Source of the DNA: JAVBRU01 sp031547595
Lineage (GTDB): Bacteria > Bacillota > Clostridia > Christensenellales > Aristaeellaceae
NCBI GenBank assembly: GCA_031547595.1
Contig: JAVBRU010000038.1
Span: 6,814 to 70,813, forward strand
Length of the DNA: 64,000 nucleotides
Direction: 5' to 3'
Shown here: positions 1 to 9,237 of the stretch, one piece after another
How the letters are laid out: every line of letters starts with the position of its first letter
How positions within the stretch are numbered: the stretch's first letter is position 1
The notes under the pieces: generated by a model
The model's input: only the letters and a program-made list of their open reading frames with translations
Told to the model about the DNA's origin: nothing
Databases searched by the model: none
Position numbers and translations under genes: made by a program

Positions 1-342
1 TTCTTCTTCCAGCGAGAGCGAAATATGCACCTTGCCGCCGCCAAACAGCCTTGATTTTTCCGCTAACATGCCGCGCAGCTGGCAATGGGGCACGCCGTTT
101 TCATCATCCAGAATCTCAATTTCATTCAGCCGCACCCGGTCTGGCGATATTTGGAGCGCCTTAAACACCGCTTCCTTGCCCGCAAAACGGGTGGCATAAT
201 AGCGGAGGGGTTCCTGCCGCTGCTTGGCCTGCGCAATTTCCCTTTGTGTGAACACTTTCTGCTGGAAAGGGTCGCCGTCCCGCAGGTTATCCGCCAGAAG
301 GCGGCTGATTTTCATCACATCTGTTCCTACGCCCAAAATCAT
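1..342 (-). CDS. acpS: holo-[acyl-carrier-protein] synthase, C-terminus beyond window edge
   Basis: AcpS transfers 4'-phosphopantetheine from CoA to the serine of an acyl carrier protein in the cytoplasm. The reading frame starts with ILGVGTDVMKISR, the family's N-terminal Mg-binding motif, and later carries RFAGKEAVFKAL, the second metal/CoA motif. 114 codons are present; the family is usually about 120-130 residues, so only a few are missing at the window start. ATG at 342 is preceded by a GGAGG-like Shine-Dalgarno. It begins 22 bp after the stop of an ACP-containing hydrolase gene and closes the visible operon, so its natural partner may be that fused ACP as well as the fatty-acid ACP. Family call is firm; the pairing with the neighbour is inference. 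Confidence 0.93.
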   Translation of the reverse strand, partial: MILGVGTDVMKISRLLADNLRDGDPFQQKVFTQREIAQAKQRQEPLRYYATRFAGKEAVFKALQISPDRVRLNEIEILDDENGVPHCQLRGMLAEKSRLFGGGKVHISLSLEEE

Positions 343-363
343 GTCGCCCTCCGCCTTTCGCCT

Positions 364-2499
364 TTATCGGTAGATATAGTCCCCCGCCCTGTACTTGGGC
401 GGGATCACCGGCACCTGGATAAAGGACTGATATTGTCCGCCTGTATAAATGATCTGGCGTCCATGGTTGTCGGTATCCCAGGCAAGGGGCTCAAACCAGC
501 CCTCCCGGATATACCGGCCCGCAATTTGCACCCGCAGTTTCTCCCCCTTATGCCAGATGCGCGCGCTGGGCACAATTTCGATATCCACCGGCACAATCTC
601 GCCGGGCTGCACCTTCAGTTCCCTGCGATGCGCCATCACAGGCTGCACCAGCACGCCATTCACGCTTTGGCACTCCTTCGGGTCGAGCTCTCTGTGAGAA
701 ATGCGGCATTTGCCCCAAGCGCCGGGGTGGGGCTCATTGATGGTGTGCCACGGAATCCAATTGCCCTCAGCATCTGCCTTTTGAATGTTGATAAACATAT
801 CCATGTCGTTGTAGGCCTCGGCTGCCACATACAGATGCAGATACATATAGCCCGTCAGTTCGGTATCCTCCGGGAAGGCCATGTCGAACTCCACCTGTTC
901 GGTATTTCCGTCGTAGGCCACATGCGCCGGGGCGGTTACCGGCACATCCCGTAAAGCCAGATTCTTTGCATCGGAAGCATCAAAATAATACTTCACATAC
1001 TGGGTGCGTTTCAGCGGGAACTCCTTTTCTGCCCGGCGCACCTGATAATCGCAGTCATAAGCATCCATGATATCCAGCCGCACGCGGGGTGTCATTTCCC
1101 AGCCATTGTGAATGTCCTTCAGGTAACGGTCGTAAAACCGCTTCAAGTCCTCCAGATTCTCGGGTGTATAGGTATCCGGCCATTCAAAATCCCGGTGCGC
1201 GCGAAGCCACTTCTGCTTGGTTTTGGCCTTGCGGAAGGCTTGGATGGAGCCGCGCAGATGGAAATGAGAAAAGCCTGCCGTCTGGTATACCGGGCAAACC
1301 ACCTTGTTGAAATCGGGGCGTTTGTCCTCCCAATAGCCGTTGATCAGCGGGTATTTTTCCGCCATGTCCACCTGGCTGTCCACACCGCCTGTGCCGGTGA
1401 CCTGGGCCGAAATAAATTTGTTGAAGGACAGGGCCGGGACGCCGCCTTCAAAGAAGGATTCGCGGTATAGGTCTGTGGTGGATTCCCAGGGCGCGATGCA
1501 CTTGAGGTGCGGCGGCTGCAGGGAGGCAATGCCCCACTGATGCATGGCAACGCCGCTGTTGCCGCTCATCCCCACATTGCCGTTGCACCACCACTGCGTG
1601 CCTGCCCATTCCACAAAATCGTATCCGTCCTCCCGGTCCTGGTGGGTGAATATGTGCACATTGCCTTCGCTGTGGCCTGCGCCGCGCACATCCACATTGG
1701 CAACAACATAGCCGTTGTAGCACCAATACATCGGGTCGGGCGATTCAAACTTGGCCAGGTTGGATACGGTGTGGGGCGGCACGCCCATGATCTGCCACTC
1801 GCTCATGCCCTCGCCGGGGCGCTTTCCAAACCAGCTCCAGCTCACAATCACAGGATATTTCCGGGTGGTATTGGCGGGACGGAAAATATCGCAGTAGATG
1901 GTGATGCCGTCCCGCATTTTCACTCCCACATCCTGGTCGCACATGATGCCGGGCGCCGCCTCATAGGTGCGCTGCTGAAAAGCGGGGCAAAAGCCCTGCC
2001 CCATCCGCGCCATCGGGTCCTCCGAGGCTGCCAAATCCACGCTGGTATCGATGGCGGAGGGCTTTCTGGCCACCATATAAACAGCCTCCAGTTCTTCGCC
2101 GCAAAAGGTTTCTTTCAGGATAAAGCGCTCGCGGGTGTCCAGCTCATCATCATGATCGCTCTTGGCCTTCGCAGGGGCCGAAGCCACGGGAGCAGGCGCA
2201 ACCGGAAGGGGGGCAGGAATCTGCACAGGGCTCTCATGCCGCTCGTCGCTTTCGCCCAGGCATTCGGTCAGCACATAATTCACCGCTTCTCCAATGGTTT
2301 TTTGGCGGCGGAAAGACATAAAGGGCACTTCGATGTCAAACGCGTCCTCCAGGTAGGTTGTGATCTGGGAAATTTGCGTGGATTTGGCGCGGCAATCCTC
2401 CACAAACCGGGTTTCATCCGTTAATTCTTCTGGTTTCTTACTAAAAAGCGGCGCGGCGCGCTCCACCAATTTTTGAAAAATTTCTTGCTTCAGGCCCAT
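364..2499 (-). CDS. acyl carrier protein domain fused to CocE/NonD-family alpha/beta hydrolase
   Basis: The 711-residue protein opens with an ACP-like domain (about residues 1-85): acidic helix I, then CRAKSTQIS where Ser40 sits at the phosphopantetheine position (DSL in ordinary ACPs), then LEDAFDIEVP, a classic ACP helix II end. A Pro/Ala-rich linker (about 95-120) leads to a CocE/NonD hydrolase domain (X-Pro dipeptidyl-peptidase S15 class) with the oxyanion-region tryptophans, DVRGAGHSEG, nucleophile elbow GMSGNSG, and a C-terminal jelly-roll-like region. There is no signal peptide, so it is cytoplasmic. The start was set at MGLKQE because GGAGGAG lies 6-7 bases upstream; an in-frame ATG 15 codons earlier lacks a site. 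The gene sits between GH78 and acpS in a sugar-uptake operon. In known families CocE-like enzymes hydrolyse esters or peptides; an acyl-ACP-linked role is inference. The usual Asp before the modified Ser is Lys here. Confidence 0.85.
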   Translation of the reverse strand: MGLKQEIFQKLVERAAPLFSKKPEELTDETRFVEDCRAKSTQISQITTYLEDAFDIEVPFMSFRRQKTIGEAVNYVLTECLGESDERHESPVQIPAPLPVAPAPVASAPAKAKSDHDDELDTRERFILKETFCGEELEAVYMVARKPSAIDTSVDLAASEDPMARMGQGFCPAFQQRTYEAAPGIMCDQDVGVKMRDGITIYCDIFRPANTTRKYPVIVSWSWFGKRPGEGMSEWQIMGVPPHTVSNLAKFESPDPMYWCYNGYVVANVDVRGAGHSEGNVHIFTHQDREDGYDFVEWAGTQWWCNGNVGMSGNSGVAMHQWGIASLQPPHLKCIAPWESTTDLYRESFFEGGVPALSFNKFISAQVTGTGGVDSQVDMAEKYPLINGYWEDKRPDFNKVVCPVYQTAGFSHFHLRGSIQAFRKAKTKQKWLRAHRDFEWPDTYTPENLEDLKRFYDRYLKDIHNGWEMTPRVRLDIMDAYDCDYQVRRAEKEFPLKRTQYVKYYFDASDAKNLALRDVPVTAPAHVAYDGNTEQVEFDMAFPEDTELTGYMYLHLYVAAEAYNDMDMFINIQKADAEGNWIPWHTINEPHPGAWGKCRISHRELDPKECQSVNGVLVQPVMAHRRELKVQPGEIVPVDIEIVPSARIWHKGEKLRVQIAGRYIREGWFEPLAWDTDNHGRQIIYTGGQYQSFIQVPVIPPKYRAGDYIYR

Positions 2500-2655
2500 G
2501 GAAACTCCTCCGTCTCGTACCAAAATAGAATGACAGTTACGCATGTTTCTCCTTTTTTATTGTATCTGCATACAAAAAAGAATCCAATGTCATTTCATTG
2601 GATTCATCCGGCATATTATCATATCATCAAAAAATTGACCCGGGCATTGGGTTTA

Positions 2656-5349
2656 TCAAAGTGCTTCCAATGCCTTCAATAATTCCTGCGTGTCTCCCCC
2701 CGGCAAAGCCGCAAAAGGGGTGTTCAGCAGCGCGGCCAGCGGCATGTTATGCATCGGTGCAGGCACACGCTGGGGATCGATGTCAAAGGAAGAAAGCACC
2801 ATCCGGCATTTTTCGTTTGCTTCCATATCGCTCAGTGCCGTCGCCAGATCAAAGCGCTGACGGATCGGCCTGGCCGGTTTATACTGGTAGTGATACGTAC
2901 CCGCTGTCAAATGCACCACAACCTCGCTGCCCGGCAATGTCAATTCCGCCTCCGCGCCAAAGGGCACCGTCACATCCAACGCCAACCCGCCCGCGTCATC
3001 CACCCGCCAGGCCACCCTGTATTCTCCGACGGCAGAAAGATAGGCCATATCCAGCCTGGACAGCCGCCAATGTGGCCGGGGCGTCAATGCCGCCTTCCGA
3101 AAGCCCGGTGCCAGGGGGCGAAGCCCGGCCAAATCTGCATACATCCATTCCGCCACGCAGCCATAGCTGTAATGGTTCAGGCTGTTCATGTTCACTTCGT
3201 TGCATTGCCCATCGGTATTCACACTGTTCCAGCGCTCCCACACAGTGGTGGCCCCCAGCTTCACCGCATACAGCCAGGACGGGTAATCCTCCTGCAGCAG
3301 CAGCGCCACCGCCAGATCGTGATATCCGTTTTCGCTCAATGCGCGGCAAAGCACGCTGGTGCCCACAAAGCCTGTGCGTAAATGCGTTTTAACCGCCTTC
3401 AGCTTGTCGGCCAGGGCATCGGCACATCGCTTTTCTGTGCCGGGGGGGCAAAGCTGCCATGCAAGCGCCAATGCATAACCACATTGGGTGGTCACCGCCA
3501 AGCGTCCTGCGGCAGTGAAATATTCTTTCTGCAGCGCGTCCAGCACTGCCCGCGCCCTGTTGCCATAGCAAATCGCGTCCTCGTTGTATCCCAAAGCAAG
3601 GGCGGCCTTCGCAGTCAATGATGCCGACCGGTAGTAGCAAGCCGAGGCGATGTAATCATCCGGCGTGCCCCCCTTAAAGCTGCCCTGGTCTTCATTGTCC
3701 AGGCCCAGCCAATCCCCAAAATGAAAGCCGCCCCGCCAGAGGTGGGTGTTGCCGCTTTGTTCATCCTGATGGATGACCCAGTCCACCCAGGCCTTCATAC
3801 CGGGATATTGGCAGCGCAGCATGGCCAAGTCCCCCGTGGCTTCATACAGCATCCAGGGCATAAACGCCGCCGCGTCACTCCAGAAGGACGAAACGCTTTC
3901 TTCGCCAAAGGCAGGCACCACAATCGGCGCAGCGCCGCCGCGGCGCGTTTGCTCCAGCCGCAGGTCGGCCACGTATTTGTTCAAAAATGCCGCCGCATCC
4001 GTCAGATACAGCGCTGTTGGCGCAAATACCTGCGCATCCGCCGTCCAGCCCAACCGCTCGGCACGCTGCGGGCAATCCGTGGGCACATCCACATAGTTGG
4101 ACCGTTGCCCCCACTGTATGTTTTCCACCAGTTTGTTCAGCATAGGCTGATGAAAATCCAGCATGCCTGCATCCTCCATGTCCGACCACAGGGCGCAGGC
4201 AATAAAGTCTTCCAGCCGGGGGCTCTCGATGCCTTCCACCAGCACATACCGGAAGCCATAACAGCCGAAGTGAGAGCCCACCATCCGCGCTTCCCCATCG
4301 GATACATACGTAAAGGTCTGCTTGGCTGTGCCGAGGTTTTTGCGATACAATTCGCCCTCCTGCATCCATTCGCCATACAGCAGGCGCACGGTATGCCCCT
4401 TGGGCGCATCGCAAGCAAAGCGCACAAAGCCGCTCATGTTTTGCCCAAAATCCAGTACCCATTGCCCGCAAGGCGTATGGAGCAGCGCCTTTGCCGGCAG
4501 CTCTCTTTGCACGCGCACAGCTGGCCCCGTCCTGTCACACAAGGGATGCTGCTCCTTTGGCAGTAGCACAGCGGGTTGCCAATCCATTTTAGCACCTGGA
4601 TCCCAGTTTTCTCCATCATACAGGCTGGGCGATGTTACGGCGCTGTCCGCCACCAGCCAATCCGCATCCGTGCCAATCACCTGCTCACCCACATGCAGCT
4701 CCGCCAGCAGGGCATAATGATCGCCATAGGCGCAGCCCTGCTCCGCCAGGCCAAAGCGCCCCATATACCACCCGTCTGCCAAACATACTTCCAACACATT
4801 TTCGCCGAGTGTCAGATATTTTTTGACATCAAACGTGTGCACCTGCACCCGGTCGGGATACAAAGTGCAGCCCGGCGTCAGGTATTCATCCCCCACCTTT
4901 TGCCCATTGACAGACGCTTCATACAGCCCCAAGCCCGTGATATACAGCCGGGCATCTTGGGGCACATCGGGCACCTCAAAAATGCGCCGGAATACGGGCG
5001 CTTTCCCCCGGGGTGCACCCAGCCACTTCGCCTGCCAGGGTTCGTCCATCTTGCCTGTTTCAAAGGTGTTCCAATCGCTTGATGCCATTTCGCCGGCATC
5101 CGTGCAAACCGTCACGCGCCAGGCATAGGCAGTGCGCGGCGTCAAGGCAATGGGCAGGCAGGTACCCAAGGAGTCCAGGCTGGCTTCGCCGCTGTCCCAC
5201 AGGCTCTCCCCGGCCTTTTGCACCTCGATTTTAGACCACTGTGCCCGCGTCCCCTGGCTTTCTGCCACCTTCCAGGAAATCGACAGGCTGGGCAGCGCCG
5301 CCCCTAACGGGTTGGTGAAATGATCGATCTTACAGGAAATCATCTTCAT
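2656..5349 (-). CDS. alpha-L-rhamnosidase, GH78
   Basis: Inverting glycosidase expected to remove terminal alpha-L-rhamnose from glycosides. The 897-residue product has the GH78 order: N-terminal fibronectin-like module (about 1-100), jelly-roll domains with the GLGLYEASVNGQKVG carbohydrate-binding signature (about 140-155), then the (alpha/alpha)6 barrel with DCPQRAERLGW near residue 425, which holds the conserved acid residues, and a C-terminal beta domain. No signal peptide is visible, so it probably acts on imported oligosaccharides. Start chosen at MKMISC (AGAGG about 10 bases upstream) rather than six codons earlier. It lies 42 bp downstream of the GH3 gene and upstream of the ACP-hydrolase fusion in the same operon. 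The family call is strong; the exact glycoside is unknown. Confidence 0.9.
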   Translation of the reverse strand: MKMISCKIDHFTNPLGAALPSLSISWKVAESQGTRAQWSKIEVQKAGESLWDSGEASLDSLGTCLPIALTPRTAYAWRVTVCTDAGEMASSDWNTFETGKMDEPWQAKWLGAPRGKAPVFRRIFEVPDVPQDARLYITGLGLYEASVNGQKVGDEYLTPGCTLYPDRVQVHTFDVKKYLTLGENVLEVCLADGWYMGRFGLAEQGCAYGDHYALLAELHVGEQVIGTDADWLVADSAVTSPSLYDGENWDPGAKMDWQPAVLLPKEQHPLCDRTGPAVRVQRELPAKALLHTPCGQWVLDFGQNMSGFVRFACDAPKGHTVRLLYGEWMQEGELYRKNLGTAKQTFTYVSDGEARMVGSHFGCYGFRYVLVEGIESPRLEDFIACALWSDMEDAGMLDFHQPMLNKLVENIQWGQRSNYVDVPTDCPQRAERLGWTADAQVFAPTALYLTDAAAFLNKYVADLRLEQTRRGGAAPIVVPAFGEESVSSFWSDAAAFMPWMLYEATGDLAMLRCQYPGMKAWVDWVIHQDEQSGNTHLWRGGFHFGDWLGLDNEDQGSFKGGTPDDYIASACYYRSASLTAKAALALGYNEDAICYGNRARAVLDALQKEYFTAAGRLAVTTQCGYALALAWQLCPPGTEKRCADALADKLKAVKTHLRTGFVGTSVLCRALSENGYHDLAVALLLQEDYPSWLYAVKLGATTVWERWNSVNTDGQCNEVNMNSLNHYSYGCVAEWMYADLAGLRPLAPGFRKAALTPRPHWRLSRLDMAYLSAVGEYRVAWRVDDAGGLALDVTVPFGAEAELTLPGSEVVVHLTAGTYHYQYKPARPIRQRFDLATALSDMEANEKCRMVLSSFDIDPQRVPAPMHNMPLAALLNTPFAALPGGDTQELLKALEAL

Positions 5350-5391
5350 GGGCCTTGATCCTCTCAAACAGCATAAAAAGAAAAATAGTAT

Positions 5392-7104
5392 TCACATTAT
5401 TTTTGCATCCAGCATGCCGCAAAAAGGATCCACCGGGCTTTTGCCTGTGAAGGGGCTGCGGCCCATTGCCTTTTCTACAAAGGCGTCCACGCAGTATTCG
5501 TTGCTGGAATAACAGTTGACAACGGTTGAAATATAAGGCGCGTCCGCCAGATGATAAGGATTGGCAAAGGACACCAGCAGGGTGGGGATATCCCGTACAT
5601 ACCAGGGCGCATCTGCCGCCATCAGGGTGATCCACTCCAACCGGCGGGTGGTGTGGTTGGAGCCGGTACCTACGTTGGCCACCACCATGGCCAGATCAAA
5701 CTTTCCCTTCATATCGGCCACACCGCTGGTGAATATCTCGCCGTTTTCCAGGGTGGCACGCTGATACACGCTCACCAAAAAGCCTTGCTTTTTCAAAGCC
5801 GCTTGCAGCGCAGGGCCTATGACGCCGTTATCCGAAAACGAACCGTCTTGTTTTTCGCCCAAAATAATCAACCGGATTCGCGGTGTTTTTTCTGGCGAAA
5901 GTGGCAACAGGTTTTGATTGTCTTTTACCATTGTGATGGCATCCTGCGCGCATTGCCGCGCCCAGGCGGTATGCTCATCGCACCCGAGGCAAGAGAACCC
6001 CTCGGCGGACGGCGCCAGCGTGCCCCGCTGTTTTCTATGGTGCAGCCTCGCTGCCGCCTTCACACCCAGAATGCGCGTCACGGCTTCATCCAGCCGTTCT
6101 GGCGTAATTTGGCCGCTGTGCAGCCCGTCCCGGATGGCCTGATAATCCTCATCAATATTCTTGGTGAACAAAATCATATCAATGCCCGCCGCGATAGACA
6201 TACGCAGGCATTCTGCGCGCGGGCGCAGCGCCTGATAGCCCACCATGGGCGTGGCATCCGTGATCAGCATGCCTTGAAAACCCAGCTCATCCCGCAGCAC
6301 ACCCTGCACCAGCTCATGGCTGGTGGAGGCCGGGAATATGCCAGCGGGTGTCAACGCAGGATTCTTTTCCATGCTTAGCGCAGGCTGCAGAATATGCCCC
6401 GTCATGGCGGTCAATACGCCCTGGCGGATCAGGCTTTTCCACACCTTTCCGTAGGTTTTGCGCCATTTGGCAGCGGAAAAGGAATTGAAAGTTGGGGTCA
6501 GGTGCTGATCGCGCTCATCTACGCCGTCCCCGGGGAAGTGCTTGACGCAGGCAATCATGGCCGGCTCGCATTCCCTCATCCCCTGGCAAAACGCCAGCGC
6601 CATATCCTTTACGGTGCCAGGGTCACTGCCAAAGGAGCGTACATTGGTAATGGGATTGCGCCAATTATAATCCACATCAATCAAGGGGCCAAAGTTCCAA
6701 TTGCAGCCTACCGCGGCACCCTCTTTGGCACACACATACCCCAAGCGCCGGGCGTGCTCCACATCATCCGTGGCTGCCACCTGCATTTGCTTGGCAAAAT
6801 GCGTGCCCTCCAGCGCCACGCCGTTGCCGCCGCTTTCTAAATTGGCCGCAACCAACAAGGGGATCGCCGACATTTCCTGCGCCGCCTGGCTGGCGGCCAG
6901 CACCTGCATGGCGGGTGCCGCTCTGTGCATGATGGCGCCGGGGTGATAGTGTTGTATAAGGGACGTCACCGCCTCGGGGCTGGGGGGCGTCAGGCAAAAA
7001 AGCTGACCGATTTTATCCTCTTGCGTCATGCGTTCCAACGTATCTATCACCCACGCTATATCGGGCGGGCTCAAGTGGTACGGAGCCGTTGCTAAATCAA
7101 CCAT
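5392..7104 (-). CDS. glycoside hydrolase family 3, NagZ-like
   Basis: The 570-residue cytoplasmic protein has a GH3 N-terminal TIM barrel (about residues 15-340) followed by a GH3 C-terminal-type alpha/beta domain. KHFPGDGVDERDQH near residue 188 matches the NagZ-type loop carrying an Asp-His dyad as acid/base, and ITDATPMV near 290 carries the nucleophile Asp. This signature is typical of beta-N-acetylhexosaminidases, though members with the same loop act on other beta-glycosides. It begins 10 bp after the second permease gene and precedes GH78, so it probably trims sugars brought in by the transporter. Substrate cannot be fixed from sequence. Confidence 0.85.
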   Translation of the reverse strand: MVDLATAPYHLSPPDIAWVIDTLERMTQEDKIGQLFCLTPPSPEAVTSLIQHYHPGAIMHRAAPAMQVLAASQAAQEMSAIPLLVAANLESGGNGVALEGTHFAKQMQVAATDDVEHARRLGYVCAKEGAAVGCNWNFGPLIDVDYNWRNPITNVRSFGSDPGTVKDMALAFCQGMRECEPAMIACVKHFPGDGVDERDQHLTPTFNSFSAAKWRKTYGKVWKSLIRQGVLTAMTGHILQPALSMEKNPALTPAGIFPASTSHELVQGVLRDELGFQGMLITDATPMVGYQALRPRAECLRMSIAAGIDMILFTKNIDEDYQAIRDGLHSGQITPERLDEAVTRILGVKAAARLHHRKQRGTLAPSAEGFSCLGCDEHTAWARQCAQDAITMVKDNQNLLPLSPEKTPRIRLIILGEKQDGSFSDNGVIGPALQAALKKQGFLVSVYQRATLENGEIFTSGVADMKGKFDLAMVVANVGTGSNHTTRRLEWITLMAADAPWYVRDIPTLLVSFANPYHLADAPYISTVVNCYSSNEYCVDAFVEKAMGRSPFTGKSPVDPFCGMLDAKIM

Positions 7105-7114
7105 GCGAAATCCC

Positions 7115-8170
7115 TCATTTGTTTCCTTCTAATTCGGCCAGCGCCTTTTCTTTCTTCTCCCTAAACATTTTCACTTCCACCAGGCGATAGGCATTGCCGG
7201 AATACGCAAAGAAGCAAATGACAATCAAACCCGACAGGATGGATTGCACCGAAGTAGATAGCCCCAGCGCCGCAAAGGCCGCCGTGATTTCCGCCTGCAC
7301 GATCGCGCCCATCACTACGCCGGTGTTCCGGTCGCCATGCTTCTCTAAAATATTGCCAATAAACATGGGCAAGAACGCGTTCTGCACGTAACTGATGGAG
7401 CCAAGGCCAATCTTGGGTGTTGTTTTGCCAAGCACACTCATGTTTAAAACGCCTGCAACGGCCAGCAACCCGCCCGCTACAGCATAGCACAGCACCGCGT
7501 TTCTCTTTTCTCCAACGCCCACATTCACCGCAATCTCCTGGCCGGAGCGTAAGCTGCGCGTATTAAAACCAAAGGAAGTCAGGTTCAGCAATATATACAG
7601 GATCGCCAGAATGAAGAACATCATGATATAGATATACGGCGAGAACGCCCACACCAGCAGGTCATTCCGGCCCAAAAAGCTTACCCCTTCGGCATTGGAC
7701 ACCACAAAGCCCAAAGCCTCATACAGCATGCAAACGCCCAGAGAGCAAATCATCGGCGGAAGGCGCAGCGTGATGTACAGCAGGCCATTGATTGCCCCTA
7801 AAATAATGCCAAAGAAAATAGAGATCATCAGCAAAAACAATGCCCCGCCAAAGCCCGACAGGTTCATTGTTTTGGTCAGCATCCCCCCCAGAATGACCGC
7901 CAACAGCATGGTAGCGCCCACCGAGAAGTCAAAGCGGCCGGAGGTCAGGTTATAGCTGATCGCCAGTGCAATACAGCCGGTGGTCAATGCGGTGCGCAGC
8001 ATGGAGGTCATGTTGGTGCCCACGCCAAAACGCGCGGCATTCGCTACCCCAAAATGCCCGGCAATGCGGCAAACCACAAACAGCACCCCATACACGATCA
8101 CCGGAAGCGCAACCATCTTTGCGCACTTGAGCAGCCATTGGGAGGCTTTATTATTGTTCATCTGCTTCAT
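7115..8170 (-). CDS. sugar ABC transporter permease, RbsC/YjfF class
   Basis: Integral membrane subunit (351 residues) of a CUT2-type sugar importer. About nine hydrophobic segments are visible, and ISYNLTSGRFDFSVGATMLL matches the family region where the periplasmic-side helix and conserved acidic residue lie. It forms a pair with the permease gene immediately upstream (10 bp gap) and follows the two-domain ATPase and binding-protein genes. The start is ambiguous: GGAGGG lies very close to the ATG at 8170, and a second ATG three codons later is somewhat far from it. Confidence 0.88.
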   Translation of the reverse strand: MKQMNNNKASQWLLKCAKMVALPVIVYGVLFVVCRIAGHFGVANAARFGVGTNMTSMLRTALTTGCIALAISYNLTSGRFDFSVGATMLLAVILGGMLTKTMNLSGFGGALFLLMISIFFGIILGAINGLLYITLRLPPMICSLGVCMLYEALGFVVSNAEGVSFLGRNDLLVWAFSPYIYIMMFFILAILYILLNLTSFGFNTRSLRSGQEIAVNVGVGEKRNAVLCYAVAGGLLAVAGVLNMSVLGKTTPKIGLGSISYVQNAFLPMFIGNILEKHGDRNTGVVMGAIVQAEITAAFAALGLSTSVQSILSGLIVICFFAYSGNAYRLVEVKMFREKKEKALAELEGNK

Positions 8171-8180
8171 ACTCCCTCCA

Positions 8181-9221
8181 TCAGCGCGGCAGATACCGTG
8201 TGCGATAGGTTATGGACGTAATAAATGCCACCACCAGGAACATCACCGAGCGGACCATCTGGATGGCGCCGGCATCCAGCCCCATCATGGCCAGGCCATT
8301 GTTCAGCACCGTAATAATCAAAGCGCCCACAACGGCAGCGCTGATTTTGCTGCGCGGGCCGCCGGACAAGGGCATGCCGCCCAGCACCAATGCCACCACG
8401 ATATCCGTGCCTACCGAGCCGCCTGTGCCCGAGGTGACCGTTTTGGTGTTCATCATCGAAACCAAGGCCGCCAGGGCCACGCCCACACTGCCCAGCAGGA
8501 ACGACTGGATGATCACCTTTTTGCCGCTGATCCCACTTTGGCCGCTGGCCAAGGGGTTGCCGCCTTGCAATTTGGCGCTTTTGCCTATCTTGGTGTAATT
8601 GAACAGATACAAAGAGACCAAAAAGTACACCGCCACAAAGACAACATTCAATACATTCATGGTGTCGTTGGGCACATTCAGCACCTTTCGGATAGAAACC
8701 GTGGTGGTGGTGCCCATCATAAACAGGGCAATCGCGCTTAAAACGCTGGAAAACACAATGGTAACGATAAAAACCGGCAGCTCCAGATAAGCGGCCACAA
8801 GGCCCTTCACCAGCGCAATGGCCACAGACACAGCCACAGTTACCACAATCATCACCACAGCGCTGCCCGTTGCAATCCCCGCCAGCGCCCCGGATACCGC
8901 AGACAGGCAAACGCTGCCGGACAACGACATATCCAGTGCGCCCGAGGCAAACGCGAACACCGCGCCGATGGCCACCAGGCAGGTGATGGTAAACTGGCTG
9001 ATGATCCGGGTCCAGTTTGCGCTCGTCATGAAACGCCATTCAGCCGGGGAAGCGGTTTTGGTCACATCAAACAGCAGCCAGAAAAAGGCCACCAGCAGCG
9101 CCAGGCCAAGCAAGGGAATCAAATTGGTCATCAGCTGCCGCCTGCGCACAGAGGCAGCCAGCTTCTGTTTTCCATGATCGTTTGCATCCGGCGGCAGATT
9201 CTTGTTTTCAGCGGAATCCAT
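8181..9221 (-). CDS. sugar ABC transporter permease, RbsC class
   Basis: Second permease (346 residues) of the CUT2-type importer. A charged cytosolic N-terminus (about 30 residues) precedes a multi-helix membrane domain; FASGALDMSLSGSVCL is the family's conserved segment. It is separated from the ATPase gene by 17 bp and from the other permease by 10 bp. Paired, non-identical permeases of this kind occur in galactofuranose- and autoinducer-like systems, in contrast to the homodimeric RbsC. Start ATG is preceded by GGGAGG at a normal distance. Confidence 0.88.
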   Translation of the reverse strand: MDSAENKNLPPDANDHGKQKLAASVRRRQLMTNLIPLLGLALLVAFFWLLFDVTKTASPAEWRFMTSANWTRIISQFTITCLVAIGAVFAFASGALDMSLSGSVCLSAVSGALAGIATGSAVVMIVVTVAVSVAIALVKGLVAAYLELPVFIVTIVFSSVLSAIALFMMGTTTTVSIRKVLNVPNDTMNVLNVVFVAVYFLVSLYLFNYTKIGKSAKLQGGNPLASGQSGISGKKVIIQSFLLGSVGVALAALVSMMNTKTVTSGTGGSVGTDIVVALVLGGMPLSGGPRSKISAAVVGALIITVLNNGLAMMGLDAGAIQMVRSVMFLVVAFITSITYRTRYLPR

Positions 9222-9237
9222 TTTCTTTGCCCTCCCG

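Noticed and set aside
1507..2424. 305-codon plus-strand frame antisense to the ACP-hydrolase gene
   Set aside because: No start signals and no domain, whereas the minus strand has continuous family motifs.
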